Below are positions 11,601-23,975 of a stretch of DNA of 64,000 bases, one piece after another; positions within the stretch are counted from its first letter, which is position 1, and each line of letters begins with the position of its first letter. The notes beneath the pieces are model-generated. The model was not told where the DNA came from. It worked only from the letters and a program-made list of their open reading frames with translations, and did not search any database. The DNA is taken from assembly GCF_000003815.2 (NCBI RefSeq), contig NC_049997.1, positions 8,126,676 through 8,190,675 of the forward strand, in the 5' to 3' direction. The DNA comes from Branchiostoma floridae. Lineage: Eukaryota > Chordata > Leptocardii > Amphioxiformes > Branchiostomatidae. Position numbers and translations under genes: made by a program.

Positions 11601-14600
11601 GGCAGTCTGTTGTTTGCAGGATCTTTGCTGGTAGAGTCAATCTTCACAACAGTAGTTCCATCAGGATTTCAATAGTCAGTCCATTGGTTGGATATGGAAT
11701 ACTATTGATTAGAAATTCACACAGAGATATCTGTAACTAAGGTGACAACAACAGGACTGACAGCAAGAATGGTGAAACAAATAAAGTAACAAACCAGCTG
11801 AGCCATTGTCTGTTCAGAAACCATTAAACAGAGACTACTTAGTTGAAATCCCTGGACCTTACTGTGTTTCATTGGCATACTTGATTCACCAATTAATCAC
11901 AAAAGTGACTGGTAAATTTGCATTTTTATTGACAACAAAGAGGTGCATAATGTTAGATCATTACTGCCAAAGGGAATTGATGCTTAAGTGATAAATGCAA
12001 TGACGGCACCACTCTTTGGATAATTGAAGCTACAGGTGTAAATGTGACAACTAATCTCTGAGCCACAACTTAGGAATTAATTTTTCATGAAACTCCGAAA
12101 GTACAATTTGCAAACAATTTGCCATGCAAGCTGCATTCTTTAACTAGCTGCATTTTTAAGCTACCTAAATAGCTGCATTTTTAATTGGTAAAAACAAAAA
12201 AGGCAGTGTCACTATTAAACACACTCAAATACCAAAATTTACCTTTCTCCCTACCTAAGTTACAATTGGTACTAGATTGTTCTAGTGTAATATTAGACAG
12301 CATGGAAAGGATACGTATGATTTGTTCATTTGTGGTGTAATCATATCAAACTTCTCTGCTGCAGTGCCCCCTGTTGGTATCACGTTGCATTGCAGCAGAA
12401 GCAATTGCAACACAGAGAAACAAAACTTCTGGGCTGCTGCAATCAGTGAACATTTGCAGTGAACATTATTAAATTTCTACCAGGCCAACCCGTGCACTTT
12501 TCCACATTTGACATCCCATTTTGCCAAAGGACTTAAAGTTCTATCTAAAATTTGATGTAAATGCCGAAAACTTGATCCAAATCTTGTTGGCAATTCAGTC
12601 ATCTTTTCAATCTTCTTTGATTTAGTCAAACTTTAAGACAAAATAAAGGAGTAATAACTTTTAACTTTTTTTTAACAATTGTCCATAAACCAACCACATA
12701 GGACTCTCATGCTTGGTGGCAAGGTAGACTTATAAGCTGACGATTTTTTGACAGAATATAAAGGTTCTGAGTTTGAACCCCTAGCAGGCTCCAATGTTGT
12801 ATCGTTGGGAAAGGCCCTCAGGAGCTATCTCCTCACTGAACTCAGGTAAAAATGAGCTTAGGTTAGTGACATCCTTTTGGGCTGTATAGCCAGAGGTCCT
12901 GTGTTTTAGGAGAGCCAAACGTAGAACATGATAAAAATCTGTGTTAATGCATTACACCTAGAGGAGGTTTACCTGACTAAGGTATGTGAAATAAACAGAG
13001 ACACAGACAGTGACGGCAGTGTAAAATTCCTGGCCCGTTTGGCCACTTGCTGACGTGACGAAAATACAGAATCATGTGTCAATAAGGTCACGTGTTTGTA
13101 ACTTATGTTCAGAACAGACTGGTCATTATTGATCCTGAAAAAGGTAACAGTGGTGGTTACAAAATTTGTTGTACATCATTGTGTTGGAAGAAAGTTAAGC
13201 ATTGTGCATGTACAAAGATACAAAAAGTTCATCTACAGATGTTACAGTATGTGCAGTTAGGCAATGACACAAGTGAAAACCCTACCTAATATTATTCTAT
13301 GGTGTACCAGTATCCTTTTTCGTTGACTCACAAAATAGATAATGTTACTGGTGTGAGTGAGACTTTCGAGTATGCAAGTACACATTGTCAATCATAAGTG
13401 TGGATCACTGTATCGCTATTCTTCTGCAAAACGTTATGGAGTTCCATGTATAATGCCAGACCATATAGGCATCCAAGACTTGAGAAACAAAGTAAAGTTT
13501 TGTGTCAATTGTATCCAGCACTTAAGGCTCTGATTCTTTGTTTACAGATGAAGGCCAGAAACTATGAAAGAGTTGAAAAGGTAAGTGCTAAACAAGATAA
13601 AGTTTGCCATTTAACTACATTATTTTGTAAGTTTAAAGTCTACTATGAAAGAAGCTGCAATGCACTTGTTGTACGCACATGTGGTTAAGGTTCTAGCAGG
13701 TTGCTGCACAGTAAAAGTCATTAGAAAAGAGTTGATAGATTCAATACAAAAATGCAGTGACAAAGGTATAATTGCAGATTGAATGCATATAGTAGCAATA
13801 ATACTGTATTTTCAATTTGTGATATTTCTCAGTTTTCTCCTTTTTCATAATCTGAAAGAAATCAAATGGTTTCAACTGTTTTACTAGCTGTCTATGTAAA
13901 GTTTTATTTGCTTAAAAGTTAAGTTTGAAAGAATATCAATGACAGGCATTTTGGAAAAGTATTTCACCAGAAAAACATTGGTCAGAAACTCATCATCAAA
14001 ATGAAGAAACAAGGTTCTGGGTTTTGGATTATCTGAAGAGACTCGTAGCAACTTGTGTTTGCCCCCATCAGTTGTTCCAGCGGTGTCTAATGAAGGTGTT
14101 GAACATCGACCTGTGGAAGTGTTACCTGAACTATGTCAGGGAGACCAAGGGCAGTCTGCCCTCTTACAGGTAAGGTCTGGTTACTGTCTGGTAAGGGTTA
14201 AACCATCTTCTTTTAGAATAAGATACTGCTTAACATAAAGAAAGTGTCTTACCACCTAGTGTGGTGCTTCCAAAAAAAGTCAAAGTCCTTCCTGTGCCTG
14301 ATGATGCATAGGGTGGCGCCCATCTCCGTTTCATTAGCCCTGGGCCCCACAACTTTATGCAATCACTATAGCAGGGGGCTTGTCCACTGGTAGTGGTTTG
14401 TTTTCAGCTACCATACTCTTTCCCAAATGCTGAGTGCTAAGCAGAGAAAGCAGCATGTACCATTTTTAAAGTCTTTGGTATGACTCGGTGGGGGAACGAA
14501 CCCACGACCTACCGAATGCAAGGCGAACACTCTACTTTGTGAACATGGATGGAGCAGAAATATTACATGTGACAGCTAAATGAGTTTAACTTGATAAACC

Positions 14601-17600
14601 AAGAAACTTAAATAATTATTACAGTATAATTCTTTATTGTTCTTTGTTTGTCTAGAGAGAAGATGGCTCAGGCATATGACTTTGCTCTGGACAAGATGGG
14701 CATGGACATTATGTCTTACCAGGTATGTTCTGCTGAATTCTTTCTTTTATGAGACTGCTGTTGACAACCCTTCATTTCATTATCAATTTGCCTTATTTTT
14801 CGTATGTTCTTAGACATACATTTGTGTGAAATCGTGTTGTGATGTATCAATAACATTATTGAACTGTGTATATTAAAGAATGTCATTGTTTCTCTATGTT
14901 TCTCTATGTTTCTAGATATGGAGTGACTACATTTCCTTCCTGAAAGGAGTGTAAGTATGTCATGCTTTTTTATTATTTACTGAACAATCACCAGTATCAG
15001 TCACAAATCTCAGTCTTCATTATTGATTCTTTTACAGAATTATTGGTGTTTCAGCAAAGCTGTCTTGAATTCTTGCCCCAGAAAATTTCAAATGTCAAAA
15101 TTAAAAATTGTTCAATATTCCCTAGGGAGGCAGTAGGTTCGTACGCAGAGAACCAGCGTATCACAGCAGTACGGAGGGTGTATCAGCGGGGATGTGTCAA
15201 CCCCATGGTCAACATAGAACAGCTGTGGAGAGAGTACAACCAATATGAGACTGTGAGTTAGAGTTTATTGATCTCTATCAACACAAATTGTATAACTATG
15301 CCAGGGAAGAGACTGCAACCTGTATGTGGTAAAGACAGCTAGGGTGGTCTCCAACATTACCCTACATTTTGAATCAATCCATTGAACAAAAGTGACACGA
15401 AAAAAAGACATTAAGCAAAGTTGAAAAATTCTGACTGACCTTCGAAAGTTAAAGCAAATACGGTATTTTGAATTTTACTGACTCATCTAACATAATTGGC
15501 AATTCTGCAATTGCAACTTCTCTAACCTGACATATACATTGTACAATATTTACTGAGTGTAGACACAGGATAAGCGATTCACACTGAAGGAAAATTGATT
15601 TTTAAAAGTGACAATGTAACATATTAAGGTTTCATTAGGGACCATCAAGTATTATAGTACATTTTCCCGCATGATTGTTAGTAACTGAAGTTTCTCTCCA
15701 TCCAGGGCATCAACCCCATCATAGCCAAGAAGATGATAGAAGATCGCAGCAGGGACTACATGAACGCCAGACGGGTGGCAAAGGTCAGCAGTTTCTGTAC
15801 ATGTAACACTAGTTCACTTTTATTTACGGGGTAACCTATATCAGTTCTTTGAAGCAAGGTATTTAGGCACATCAAGCCAACAGGTGGTAGTTTTTAACTG
15901 CAATGTACTGAAAATATTCAAATTTGAAACCAAAGTCCGTTGACGCGATATCCCCAAATACTCTGTTTTTAAAAGCAATGGATATAAGTTACCCAACGGA
16001 TAAAGGTGAACTAACATTACTTTCGCTTTCCAAATGGATCTATTATTGTTGGCACATGATTGTTTAAGTACGTTTATGAGGGTACACACTTAAGAACTTC
16101 TTTACTAACCCAAGTCTTTATCTTACCCAGGAATATGAAGCTGTGACCAGAGGTCTGAACAGAAACATGCCGTCCATCCCACCCACTGGTACTCCTGATG
16201 AAGTCAAACAGGTGAGCTGAATTGTATTATTTATTTTGTAGTTCTACATGTACAGCATGGCTGTCTCCAGCTTTTTTTCGGCCCATTTGTTGTTTGGGAG
16301 CCCATGTTGTTAAATTTCCTGGTTAGATAAGTCATTTCAAGCTTACAGATGTATGAAAGTACAATAGTTTCCTGTCATTTTTGTGACGAATGAGGTAAAA
16401 TTATTTTCCGTCCCAACAAGCAAAATGCTGTCCGAGGATAGACTGGTCCTGGAGACAGCCCTGACTTACAGTTAAGCAGATTATTCTGGAATTTAAGTGA
16501 ACCATATCTGAAAGATCTACATGTTTTGTTCACTTTTTGAAGTCTTTAGATGTGAATAAGGTTGTTCTTTTTTCCCCAGGTTGACCTCTGGAAGAAGTAC
16601 ATCAGTTGGGAGAAAGGCAACCCACTGAGAACAGAGGACCACGCTGTCATCGCAAAGAGAGGTACATTCTTTTCTTTCACACAGCAAACTGCTGAATTCT
16701 CTTCAGATTAGTAAGTTTGTGATGGACAAAAAAGGACTAAGGAGTCTGTTTGACAAACAAGAACTTCAAACATTGTGTCTCAGGGGCCTTCCAGTTTGAC
16801 ATATTACTCACAATACAAAAAATGTACATCCCACGGCACATTTGTTTTTTTGTTTTTTTGAACCTTTATTTATTCATGAAAGCTCAAATTGGCTGCAGGC
16901 TGCTTTTCATTTACATGACGTGCAGTTTAAACTATGAATTGACTTCTGGCAGTAACCAAGGTAATTTTCTGTCGTGTGAAATGTACAAGACCGTATCATG
17001 TCTAATGTCGTTTGTTTGTTTGTTTGTTTCAGTAATATTTGCGTACGAGCAGTGCATGCTGTGCCTGGGCCATCGCCCTGACATCTGGTATGAGGCTGCC
17101 AAATACCTGGAGGAGTCCAGCAAACTGCTGTCTGAGAAGGGGGTGAGTGCCTACTGTTGAAATGAATGTGACACAGACAGCTGCAGCCCCTGGGCAGATT
17201 AATCTGTTTGTTTGTTTGTTTATTTTATTTTACCAGGGGTGACATATCGCCTTATCTTGGCACTTTTCAATGTGCCCTGGGGTGTAACATAAGACATAAA
17301 TGTACAAAAATATCAAATGAAACAAAAGTAACATAACAAGTCTTAGAGAAAATTAATATTAATGCATATTCTGTTCAGGTGACAGAAACATAATTATAGT
17401 TTCCTCATTAGGTCTAGAACTAATAGCTATGTGTAGGAGATATCACAAGCAGTACAATGTATCTGAGTTTTTTGTCATCATTAGGTCTCATGTACTTTTT
17501 TATCAAGACAATATATCAACTGGTATTTCCTATTTCATTTGAAAGGCCACACTTTAAAAAGGCTTTGCTACAAGATATCACAAGGAAATACTGTCTGTCA

Positions 17601-20600
17601 TCAGACATGTTAAGTGGTACTTTTCTAAAGTTCATGTCATATTTGTGCCAGGACCTGAATGCCGGAAAGATGTTCAGTGACGAGGCAGCAGCCATGTATG
17701 AGAGAGCCATCTCCACTCTACTCAAGAAGAACATGATGCTCTACTTCTCCTACGCTGACTTTGAAGAGGTACACACTTTCTTTCAACTACATGTATTTTG
17801 CTACTGATATACATGTGTACATGTAGGGTGTGTAGTCTAGTAGTAAGTGACCCTGCCTCTGGACCTAGAGGTTTGCAGTTCGAATCCTGGCTTTGCCACT
17901 CACATGACATTGCGACTGGAGAGGGACATTAAGCTGTGGTCCACTGCCCTGTTTATTGTGCTTATCACGAAGGAAATTGTACAATCAACCTGGAAATATA
18001 GTGTCACATGTACGACTACCGGTAGTGGAAGAATAGCTCTTATGTGAGCTAGACTTCCACCGTTTCACTGACCTATGCTGTCCAGGGTTTGTCTGTCAAA
18101 TGTATTGTAACAGTTGTATAATAATAAACTATTATGGGAATAAGTCCATGTTTCTGTTTTTTGTTTTGGATGGCAGGGAGCACCGTAGAACTGTCTAACA
18201 TTGCCATGTTGATATGTTTTGTAGAACCGCATGAAGCACCAGAAAGTCCATTCCATCTACAACAAGCTGCTGGGTATTGATGAGATAGACCCAACACTGG
18301 TGAGTGTGCTGCATTTTGATTCTTTCAGTTGCTGGAAAGTTTTATTGTGAAGTTCTGATACAAAACATTTACAAAACAGGCTTTGTAAAGAAGTTGTATT
18401 TAGATTCACTCAATTTCCTCACATGTTTTGTAAACTGTTAACTCTTTCCCTGGGCTATTGCTTCGAATTCCAGACATCCGTCCGTGCATGTGTCTGTCCA
18501 TGCATGTGTCTGGTCCATCCAGGCTGGTTCCTCAAGGTTCTAATTCTCACAGTAGTTGACTTCAGTTCAGTTGACTTCAGTTCAGTTGACTTCAGTTCAT
18601 GCTTGTACTCGTATATTTGATGTGCTGCCATGAATAATAGCTGCATTTGAAAATGGAATTTTTGTCTGGAATTATGCAGTATTTGGTAAGACTAAGAATC
18701 AAAATGAATTTTGCTTTATCTGTTTCAGGGTTACATCCAGTACATGAAGTTTGCCAGGAGAGCGGAAGGCATCAAGTCAGCCCGGAGTATCTTCAAGAGA
18801 GCGAGAGAAGACAACAGGTCCAAGTACCACGTGTATGTGTCAGCTGCACTCATGGAGTACTTCTGTAGTAAGGTGGGTTCAACTGAAATCTTGCAAATGA
18901 GTCACTTAGCAATGTTGGTAAGTCTTTATTAAACTTGGTTTTATGATATTTTTTTTTGTACAATCTGATGTCAAAAAATCAATAACAATGATTTGCAATT
19001 TCTATCTTTAAGTTTTTTTTGTGTTCTGTTATCATTTGTCTTTGTCTTTATTCAGGTTGTAACAAGACAATACACTGTGAGCACTCGGCAGCATGGCTGG
19101 TATCGTGGCCACAGACATATAAATATACAATACAAGATGAACATGTATATACAGTAATAGAATAAATAGTTGTTACAATAAAAACAGGTAAAGCTAACAC
19201 TTATGCCTGTTATCATTTATAAGGCTTATACAATGTCATTTGCCTGTCTTGTTTCCCACAGGATAAGAACATAGCCTGTAAGATCTTCGAGCTGGGTCTG
19301 AAGAAGTACAGTGACAGTGCTGACTACATCCTACAGTACCTGGACTTCTTGTCGCATCTTAATGGTAAATTCTTGTGTAGTCTTGTTACTTAAAATGTTG
19401 ACATTTGAATAGTTTGATAAGCACAACAGACGGGGAGGGGAACAACAAATAAATTGGATAGTGAGTAAGTGTGTGTGTGAGTTAGTGAGTGATGTCTTAT
19501 TTCATCCCTATTCTTGCAATATTTCTTGGTTGCATTGTGGAATGAGAATAAAGTGGAACTAGTTCTAGATCAAGTCCAAATTTTGGATCAAAGAAAAGAA
19601 CAGGACAAGTTAGAATTATAGTATCTATCACAACACAACACAACACAGATGTTGTTTGTACACTTCTGTAAAAGACAGGTGGAGACCTTGTCAGGTCAAT
19701 AATTGATATATCACTACCGTAACTTTTTTTTTTCCAGAGGACAACAACACCCGGGTTCTGTTTGAAAGGGTGCTGACTTCAGGGGCTCTTCCTGTGGACA
19801 AACAAGGGTGAGTTTTACATCAGACACAATACAAAGTTGTAACAAAGCATTTCATTGGTTAACAGATACATGAATTCACCAATTGGCTCCTTTTTAGCAA
19901 CTAATAAAGATGAGTTTTACCAGTTGACATTGTAACAAGGCATCTTTTTGGTCCATGTATTTGTAATATCTTGTTTCTGTAATCTATGATAAACATGCAG
20001 ACATTAACAAACAACAAAAATTACATGAAGATGTACACATTAAACATGTTAGACACATGAAACTAAACCCTTTTGTCTATTTTCCAGTGAGATCTGGGCC
20101 AAGTTCCTGGAGTTTGAATGCAGTATTGGTGACCTTTCGTCTGTCCTGAAGGTCGAAAAAAGACGGAGAGACATCTTTAAAGAGGTAAGAATTAAGGAAC
20201 GACATTTCCTGCAATACAACTGTGTTATAAGTGTAAAATCAAAGAGAATTTTAGAATTGCACATGTTACATATGATATACATGTAAATGTAATGTTGATA
20301 ATGTATATTTTTTGTTCCATATTCTATTCAGTCCAGTGTACCTTTACTTTCATTTGTTAACTAAATCATGCAAATTCTAAAGTCTTTTCAGATACCTGTA
20401 CCGGTTTCCATTTGTTATACTTATACACTGTGCTTAGGCTTTACTTTATTTCAACATCTCTACATTACCATTTTGAAATAAGAAATAAGATACAGTGTCT
20501 TGACAAATCTGAAAACTGTTCCCCATGTCTTGTAGGAGTTTGAAGATCGTGAGACGTGTCTCCTGGTGGACAGATACAAGTACCTGGACCTGTTCCCCCT

Positions 20601-22863
20601 GTCTACGTCAGAACTCAAGGCTGTGGGCTTCAAACTACGACCTGTAGGTTCAACTTTCTCTGCACAGTTGCTGTAGTATTCGTGTGGATGTAGCATCACA
20701 GTTATGATTTGATATATGACTAGCCTGATTGGATCTTGCTTATAGCAGCCTGCCCTGCATCCACCAGTTACAGCTCTAGACAGCAGAGTTTGTTACACAG
20801 ACTAATATATATGACATTCTTTGGAGAATTATGACATATTCTTTCATTTTATGGTAGTTTGGAGTGAGCCTTTTAGTGTACTGTAGCTTGCTTCCAAAGT
20901 CATTAATATTGTTACATTACTCATATTTAGGGGGATGAGGGGAATTTTTTCACTGCTTTTTGATACATACAAGTTGAAAAGAAGATGGGGAGAGATATAC
21001 CCTGAAATTTATTGCAAATATAGTTATCTTTTTAGGTACATTTGCTTTCTTATATGTACATTATTGACTTTTAGCTACATGACTTGTATTTGAATGTAAG
21101 TTCATCTGTGACGGTATGTTGTTGTTTTCCAGACCACAGCTGACCTAGTGTCGGGTTCGGAGGTGCCTGCAGCTGCCCTACCAGAGATAGACGAGTTCAA
21201 GAAACCCGAGTACCCCAAACCTGCTACTGACCAGATGTTACCCTTCAAACCCAGGGCTCTGGCTCGTAAGTACTGCCATCAGGAGAACATTCCCTGGTGC
21301 AGACTGATGTACATATTAAAACTTATTATTGTTTATTGTTCATTGACTCCTTTAGTTGTTGACATATCATTGCAACAACTACTCTCAGTCCAGGAGTAAT
21401 ACACATAATACTTGGACACATACAGTTTGTAACATACACATTCAACATATAACATGTCAATAAAAAATCATCAAACAAACTTTATTAAAACTAATTATAA
21501 AGGATTATACAACAGATTATACATGTGTATACATGTAGTGTATTAGGTCTTGTTAAAGTAAATACAAATGCTGAAGTCAAAGTGTTTTGACGGTCGTAAT
21601 GTAACAAAAAGTACGGCCATATTTGTGATTTGTAAGCTCATTGTAACATCGTGAAGCCCAGTTTGGTAATACACATGCGTACAAACTTTAAGATACACTT
21701 TCACAATTTCTTTCTTTTAAAAAATAGCTTGAAGTAAATGTGCTTATATAAGACTTTTAAGGATGTTAAAACAGTTACCTTGTTCCCCCTGTCCAGCTCC
21801 TGGGATGCACCCTGTTCCTGGTGGTGTGTTCCCCATGCCTCTCCCAGCAGCCTCTCTGCTCAACCTCATGCCCCCACCTACCTGCTTCCATGTGAGTATC
21901 CACACTTTGTGCCTTATGTGTATGTATAAGGATTTTTAAAGGGATGGTCGATAAGGCGTCAGCAGCGTTCGTAACCCCTGCTTCACCTATTGAGTCAGTG
22001 AAGTCAAGCTTGTCTAAGCTTGATGTGTCTGACTTAGGGAGAAGAGATGCTGCTACAGTTATCGCTATGGGCCGCTCTACATCTTCATGATGGTAACATC
22101 AGGCCCTATGAACTTGATTTTTAAAAAAAGGATGGTCGATAAGGCGTCAGAACGATGATGGCTGAGACATTAACCTCGCTGGCAACTCGGCCAAGCTAAA
22201 TTCTTGATTTGTAAAGGGGGCTTAAGGATGGTGACTGACTGTGATGGGCAATGGGGAAATTTCACAGGATGGATATGTAATAGAAAATCATTAGTTCATG
22301 TCAAGTACATTTTAGAGCCTAACCATCATGTGAACCTGTTAGTGTTACAGATTGAATTGTATCTCTGTCCTATGTTCCAGGGCCCCTTTGTTAATATTGA
22401 TGACTTGGTGAAGACCTTTGAAACCTGTGCATTGCCAGAAGGTAGGAATTACATTACAATGTACATTTTTGCATACCTTCCCACTTGGGTTTTCTTTCTT
22501 TGTGAAGTAGAGAGCTAAGCATTACAATTTACTTGGATACAATTAGAAGTATATCCTAACATTATGTCACATTGTATGATATTTTAAAAGCTTTCAAAAA
22601 TTGTTTTTATTGATGATTGGTTTTCAATGCATGTTTTCTTCCTAATTTCAGATCCCTCTCAGCTTTTAGACAAGATGTGCAATGGTGAGGAAACTTCCAA
22701 TCCTAAGTTGTTCCCGATCCCCCTCCAAAATTCCGACTCTGCAAAGAAAGGCCAGAAACGTCCCGCGGAAAACGAAGCAAAGGAAGAATCGGATGATGAG
22801 GACAACGTAGCGCCGCCCGCACACGATATCTACCGCAGTCGACAACAGAAACGTGTCAGATAG
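2669..22863 (+). CDS. CSTF3: cleavage stimulation factor subunit 3 (CstF-77)
   Basis: Nuclear scaffold of the CstF complex that acts in mRNA 3'-end cleavage and polyadenylation, dimerising through its HAT repeats and bridging CstF-64 and CstF-50. Twenty-three coding exons: 2669-2701, 3417-3518, 4673-4768, 13548-13580, 14072-14169, 14656-14722, 14916-14950, 15126-15252, 15706-15783, 16131-16211, 16580-16661, 17033-17142, 17652-17768, 18225-18299, 18729-18872, 19262-19364, 19738-19807, 20088-20184, 20536-20643, 21133-21265, 21797-21891, 22381-22441, 22652-22863. They sum to 719 codons including stop. HAT repeats cover about residues 20-550 ([20 protein letters not shown] and [19 protein letters not shown] are near-identical to human as I recall it), followed by the proline-rich segment [15 protein letters not shown] and the conserved end [13 protein letters not shown]. 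Two adjacent ATGs (2666, 2669) leave a one-residue start ambiguity; the MSGAG start matches the vertebrate MSGD start. Confidence 0.97.
4197..4262. repeat. short inverted repeat
   Basis: TATTCTCCGAGCAGA at 4197-4211 is complementary, with one mismatch, to 4248-4262, with a 36-bp spacer. It lies in CSTF3 intron 3-side sequence between coding exons 2 and 3. It could be the stump of a palindromic transposon; no second copy was noticed in the window. Confidence 0.45.
5321..5575. repeat. GT-rich microsatellite
   Basis: About 255 bp of TG repeats interrupted by TGAGTG, TGTTTATG and TGCTTATG variants. The complementary strand gives a His/Thr-only open frame, which is an artefact of the repeat. Confidence 0.95.
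9200..9700 (-). repeat. inverted copy of the 1.4-2.1 kb sub-repeat family
   Basis: Read on the minus strand, this stretch repeats the GAAATGCCATTTCCTGCATTTT theme in shortened and diverged form (plus-strand traces AGGAAATGGCATT near 9400 and AATGCAGGAAATAGCG near 9517), together with GGCGCTCG-like and GCGCCGTAGG-like hairpin remnants near 9290 and 9612. It is therefore a second, opposite-facing member of the family inside the element at 1055-2388, without visible terminal repeats. Confidence 0.5.
9745..9870 (+). repeat. dispersed repeat, copy 1 (second at 30747)
   Basis: Shares ordered blocks with 30747-30885 in the same orientation: TGG.CTGGTCCA.AAA, TGGTTCTGAAAA/TGGACCTGAAAA, TTGGACC, then ATTAT.T.A.CAGGCATT and GC.TTACCGGT-like ends. 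The family is unrecognised, and the element is probably an old interspersed repeat. Confidence 0.55.
10065..10131 (+). mobile_element. truncated MITE (left half) of the CTGTAAATGC family
   Basis: Matches the left arm of the complete element at 31631-31838 almost base for base over about 60 bp, beginning TACTGTAAATGCAGAAATG and continuing through several TTCGCGG blocks. The right arm is absent, so this is a broken copy. Confidence 0.75.
11411..11605. mobile_element. palindromic MITE-like element
   Basis: Two arms of about 65-70 bp are inverted copies of each other: left arm starts CTGCCAGGGTAGACA and contains CTGCTGGTAGAGATGT; right arm ends TGTCTACCATGGCAG with the complementary block. A 50-60 bp AT-rich spacer separates them. 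There is no coding potential. This fits a foldback or MITE element inserted in CSTF3 intron 3. A further partial GCTGGTAGAG block lies just right, near 11624. Confidence 0.7.
12708..12960 (+). mobile_element. tRNA-derived SINE, diverged
   Basis: GGTTCTGAGTTTGAACCCC near 12765 has the shape of a tRNA B box, and GCTTGGTGGCAAGGTAGAC about 50 bp upstream is in A-box position. Downstream, GTTGGGAAAGGCCCTC followed by CTCCTCACTGAACTCAGGT resembles the conserved body of deuterostome tRNA-SINEs as I remember it. The subfamily is not certain. Confidence 0.55.
14271..14536 (-). mobile_element. tRNA-derived SINE, reverse orientation
   Basis: On the minus strand the sequence opens GTAGAGTGTTCGCCTTGCA (A-box-like) and continues to GTCGTGGGTTCGTTCCCCC (B-box-like), then a body with AAAGACTTTAAAAATGGTAC and a CTCTGCTTAGCACTCAGCA block, ending in an A-rich tail near 14271. 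This body is like the shared central domain described for broadly distributed metazoan SINEs; that assignment is from memory. It sits in the CSTF3 intron between coding exons 5 and 6. Confidence 0.7.
15803..16020. mobile_element. MITE of the TAACGCTAGTTCACC family, copy 1
   Basis: About 218 bp with inverted ends: GTAACACTAGTTCAC at the left, complementary (three mismatches) to the right end at about 16006-16020. The left arm continues into GGGGTAACCTATATC and the right arm mirrors it as GATATAAGTTACCC. It sits in the CSTF3 intron after coding exon 9. Related copies lie at 23976, 24844 and, truncated, 30586. Confidence 0.8.
17825..17960 (+). mobile_element. tRNA-derived SINE head
   Basis: GTAGTCTAGTAGTAAGTGAC is in A-box position and GGTTTGCAGTTCGAATCC at about 17870-17887 is a good B box. 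The intervening region does not fold as a proper tRNA and there is no acceptor-stem partner, so it is SINE-like and not a tRNA gene. The right limit is uncertain. Confidence 0.65.
18554..18598. repeat. 15-bp minisatellite, three copies
   Basis: Three perfect tandem copies of AGTTGACTTCAGTTC in a CSTF3 intron. Confidence 0.9.
21333..21371. repeat. dispersed repeat shared with 35883-35915
   Basis: ATTGACTCCTTTAGTTGTTG occurs here and at about 35892-35911, with similar preceding TGTTTATTGTT/TGTATTGTTTT and a following A/C-rich tail of about 120 bp. This is compatible with two copies of a retroposon end. It lies in CSTF3 intron sequence. Confidence 0.5.
21932..22150. repeat. direct repeat pair of about 28 bp, 189 bp apart
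   Basis: GGATGGTCGATAAGGCGTCAG occurs at 21942-21962 and 22130-22150, each preceded by ATTTTTAAA. The intervening 165 bp contains TCAAGCTTGTCTAAGCTTGA, a short hairpin. It could be an insertion with its target duplication or a local tandem duplication in a CSTF3 intron. Confidence 0.6.
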
Positions 22864-23076
22864 AACTGTCCTTGTCAATCAATCAATCAAACAAGCAATT
22901 CTTTTGATATTAGGTGGTTACGTGTTTTAGATTCGTTAATTGTATCTGTATGCTAGGAGACTTTCTTTAGACAGTGAAGTTGTAAAATACTTAGTGTCAT
23001 GTCTTTATGTAGAATACTTGAAAAATATCAACCCTTGCAAAAATGATGAGTCAGACTTAAATGACTTTTCCAAGAA

Positions 23077-23082
23077 AATAAA
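23077..23082 (+). promoter_or_regulatory. polyadenylation signal of CSTF3 (candidate)
   Basis: AATAAA about 215 bp past the CSTF3 stop codon; the first canonical hexamer in the 3' UTR. Confidence 0.55.
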
Positions 23083-23975
23083 ATGACAGTTAGGGTATAA
23101 ACTATCCCAGTGTTTTGTTATTTAACCTTTTCCACGCTGCCTCACATGGTTACCAATGCAAATGTGTGGTGCCAAACGGGCATCTTAGCAGGCGGAAAGT
23201 TAAAATGGTTTGACAACCTCCCCTGGTAGATTTCTGGGCCTTTTCTGATATCTTCAATACTAGTAATATTCTGCAATGGGTCAAACGGTTTGAAAATGAT
23301 TCTTGACATTCATATACACATTATGGTTACAGGGAATCAGATATGCATGCTTAAACTAAAGCAACGTCATTTTTACTGTTGCATTATCCAAAGCCTCATT
23401 GTATGATATCTCTCTGACCCATCCGCCTTTAACTTTTAAGGATGGCTAAATGCTTAAGAAAAATCTAGAAGTGAATGTAGTACTACTAACTTGTGTATCT
23501 GGAACTGAGTACTGCTATAGATGTCAATTTTGGAGAATTTCATTTGATGATCAGCCATGTAAAGTATAACTGTCATTAATGTACATACATGTATTAACCA
23601 ACTAACAATGGCACTTCCAAGGCAATTTTTTTAAATCTCTTTATTTTTGTAGACAGTTTCAGAATCAAGTCACATTCACAATTGATAAATGTTGGGTCTG
23701 TATTTAGGTTCAGTTTGTTTATAGTTTGTTAAAGTCTTCTTTCGTGTTATCACTTGAATGTATGGTATGCAGCAATCTACCCTCACTGTACATGGGACTG
23801 AGACTGTTCGTACATCATGAGGGTCCTCGAGTAAAACAATCGACATATCTGGGATAACAATGTTAGATTATTTACAAATCCACTTGGCAGCAGTTGTGTT
23901 TCATAATGGAAAAACTGTAGAATGGAAAGAATGTAGAATTCTGAAACATTCACAAATTGTACATTCTATGTGCAT

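Larger units (their letters stand above)
4769..13547. other. CSTF3 intron 3, 8.8 kb, repeat-rich
   Basis: The intron between coding exons 3 and 4 is by far the longest in the gene. It contains a GT-rich microsatellite, an inverted copy of the sub-repeat family seen at 1.4-2.1 kb, a dispersed repeat shared with about 30.8 kb, half of a TA-type MITE, a complete palindromic MITE-like element and a probable SINE, each listed separately. Open frames between these have no recognisable domains, and I see no nested gene on either strand. Confidence 0.7.

Noticed and set aside
14053-14238. 61-codon frame covering CSTF3 exon 5
   Set aside because: It is the wrong frame of a real CSTF3 exon ([20 protein letters not shown] is the true reading).
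17825-17900. tRNA gene
   Set aside because: A and B boxes are present but the acceptor stem and cloverleaf do not pair; it fits a SINE head better. The same applies to 12708 and 14500-14536.
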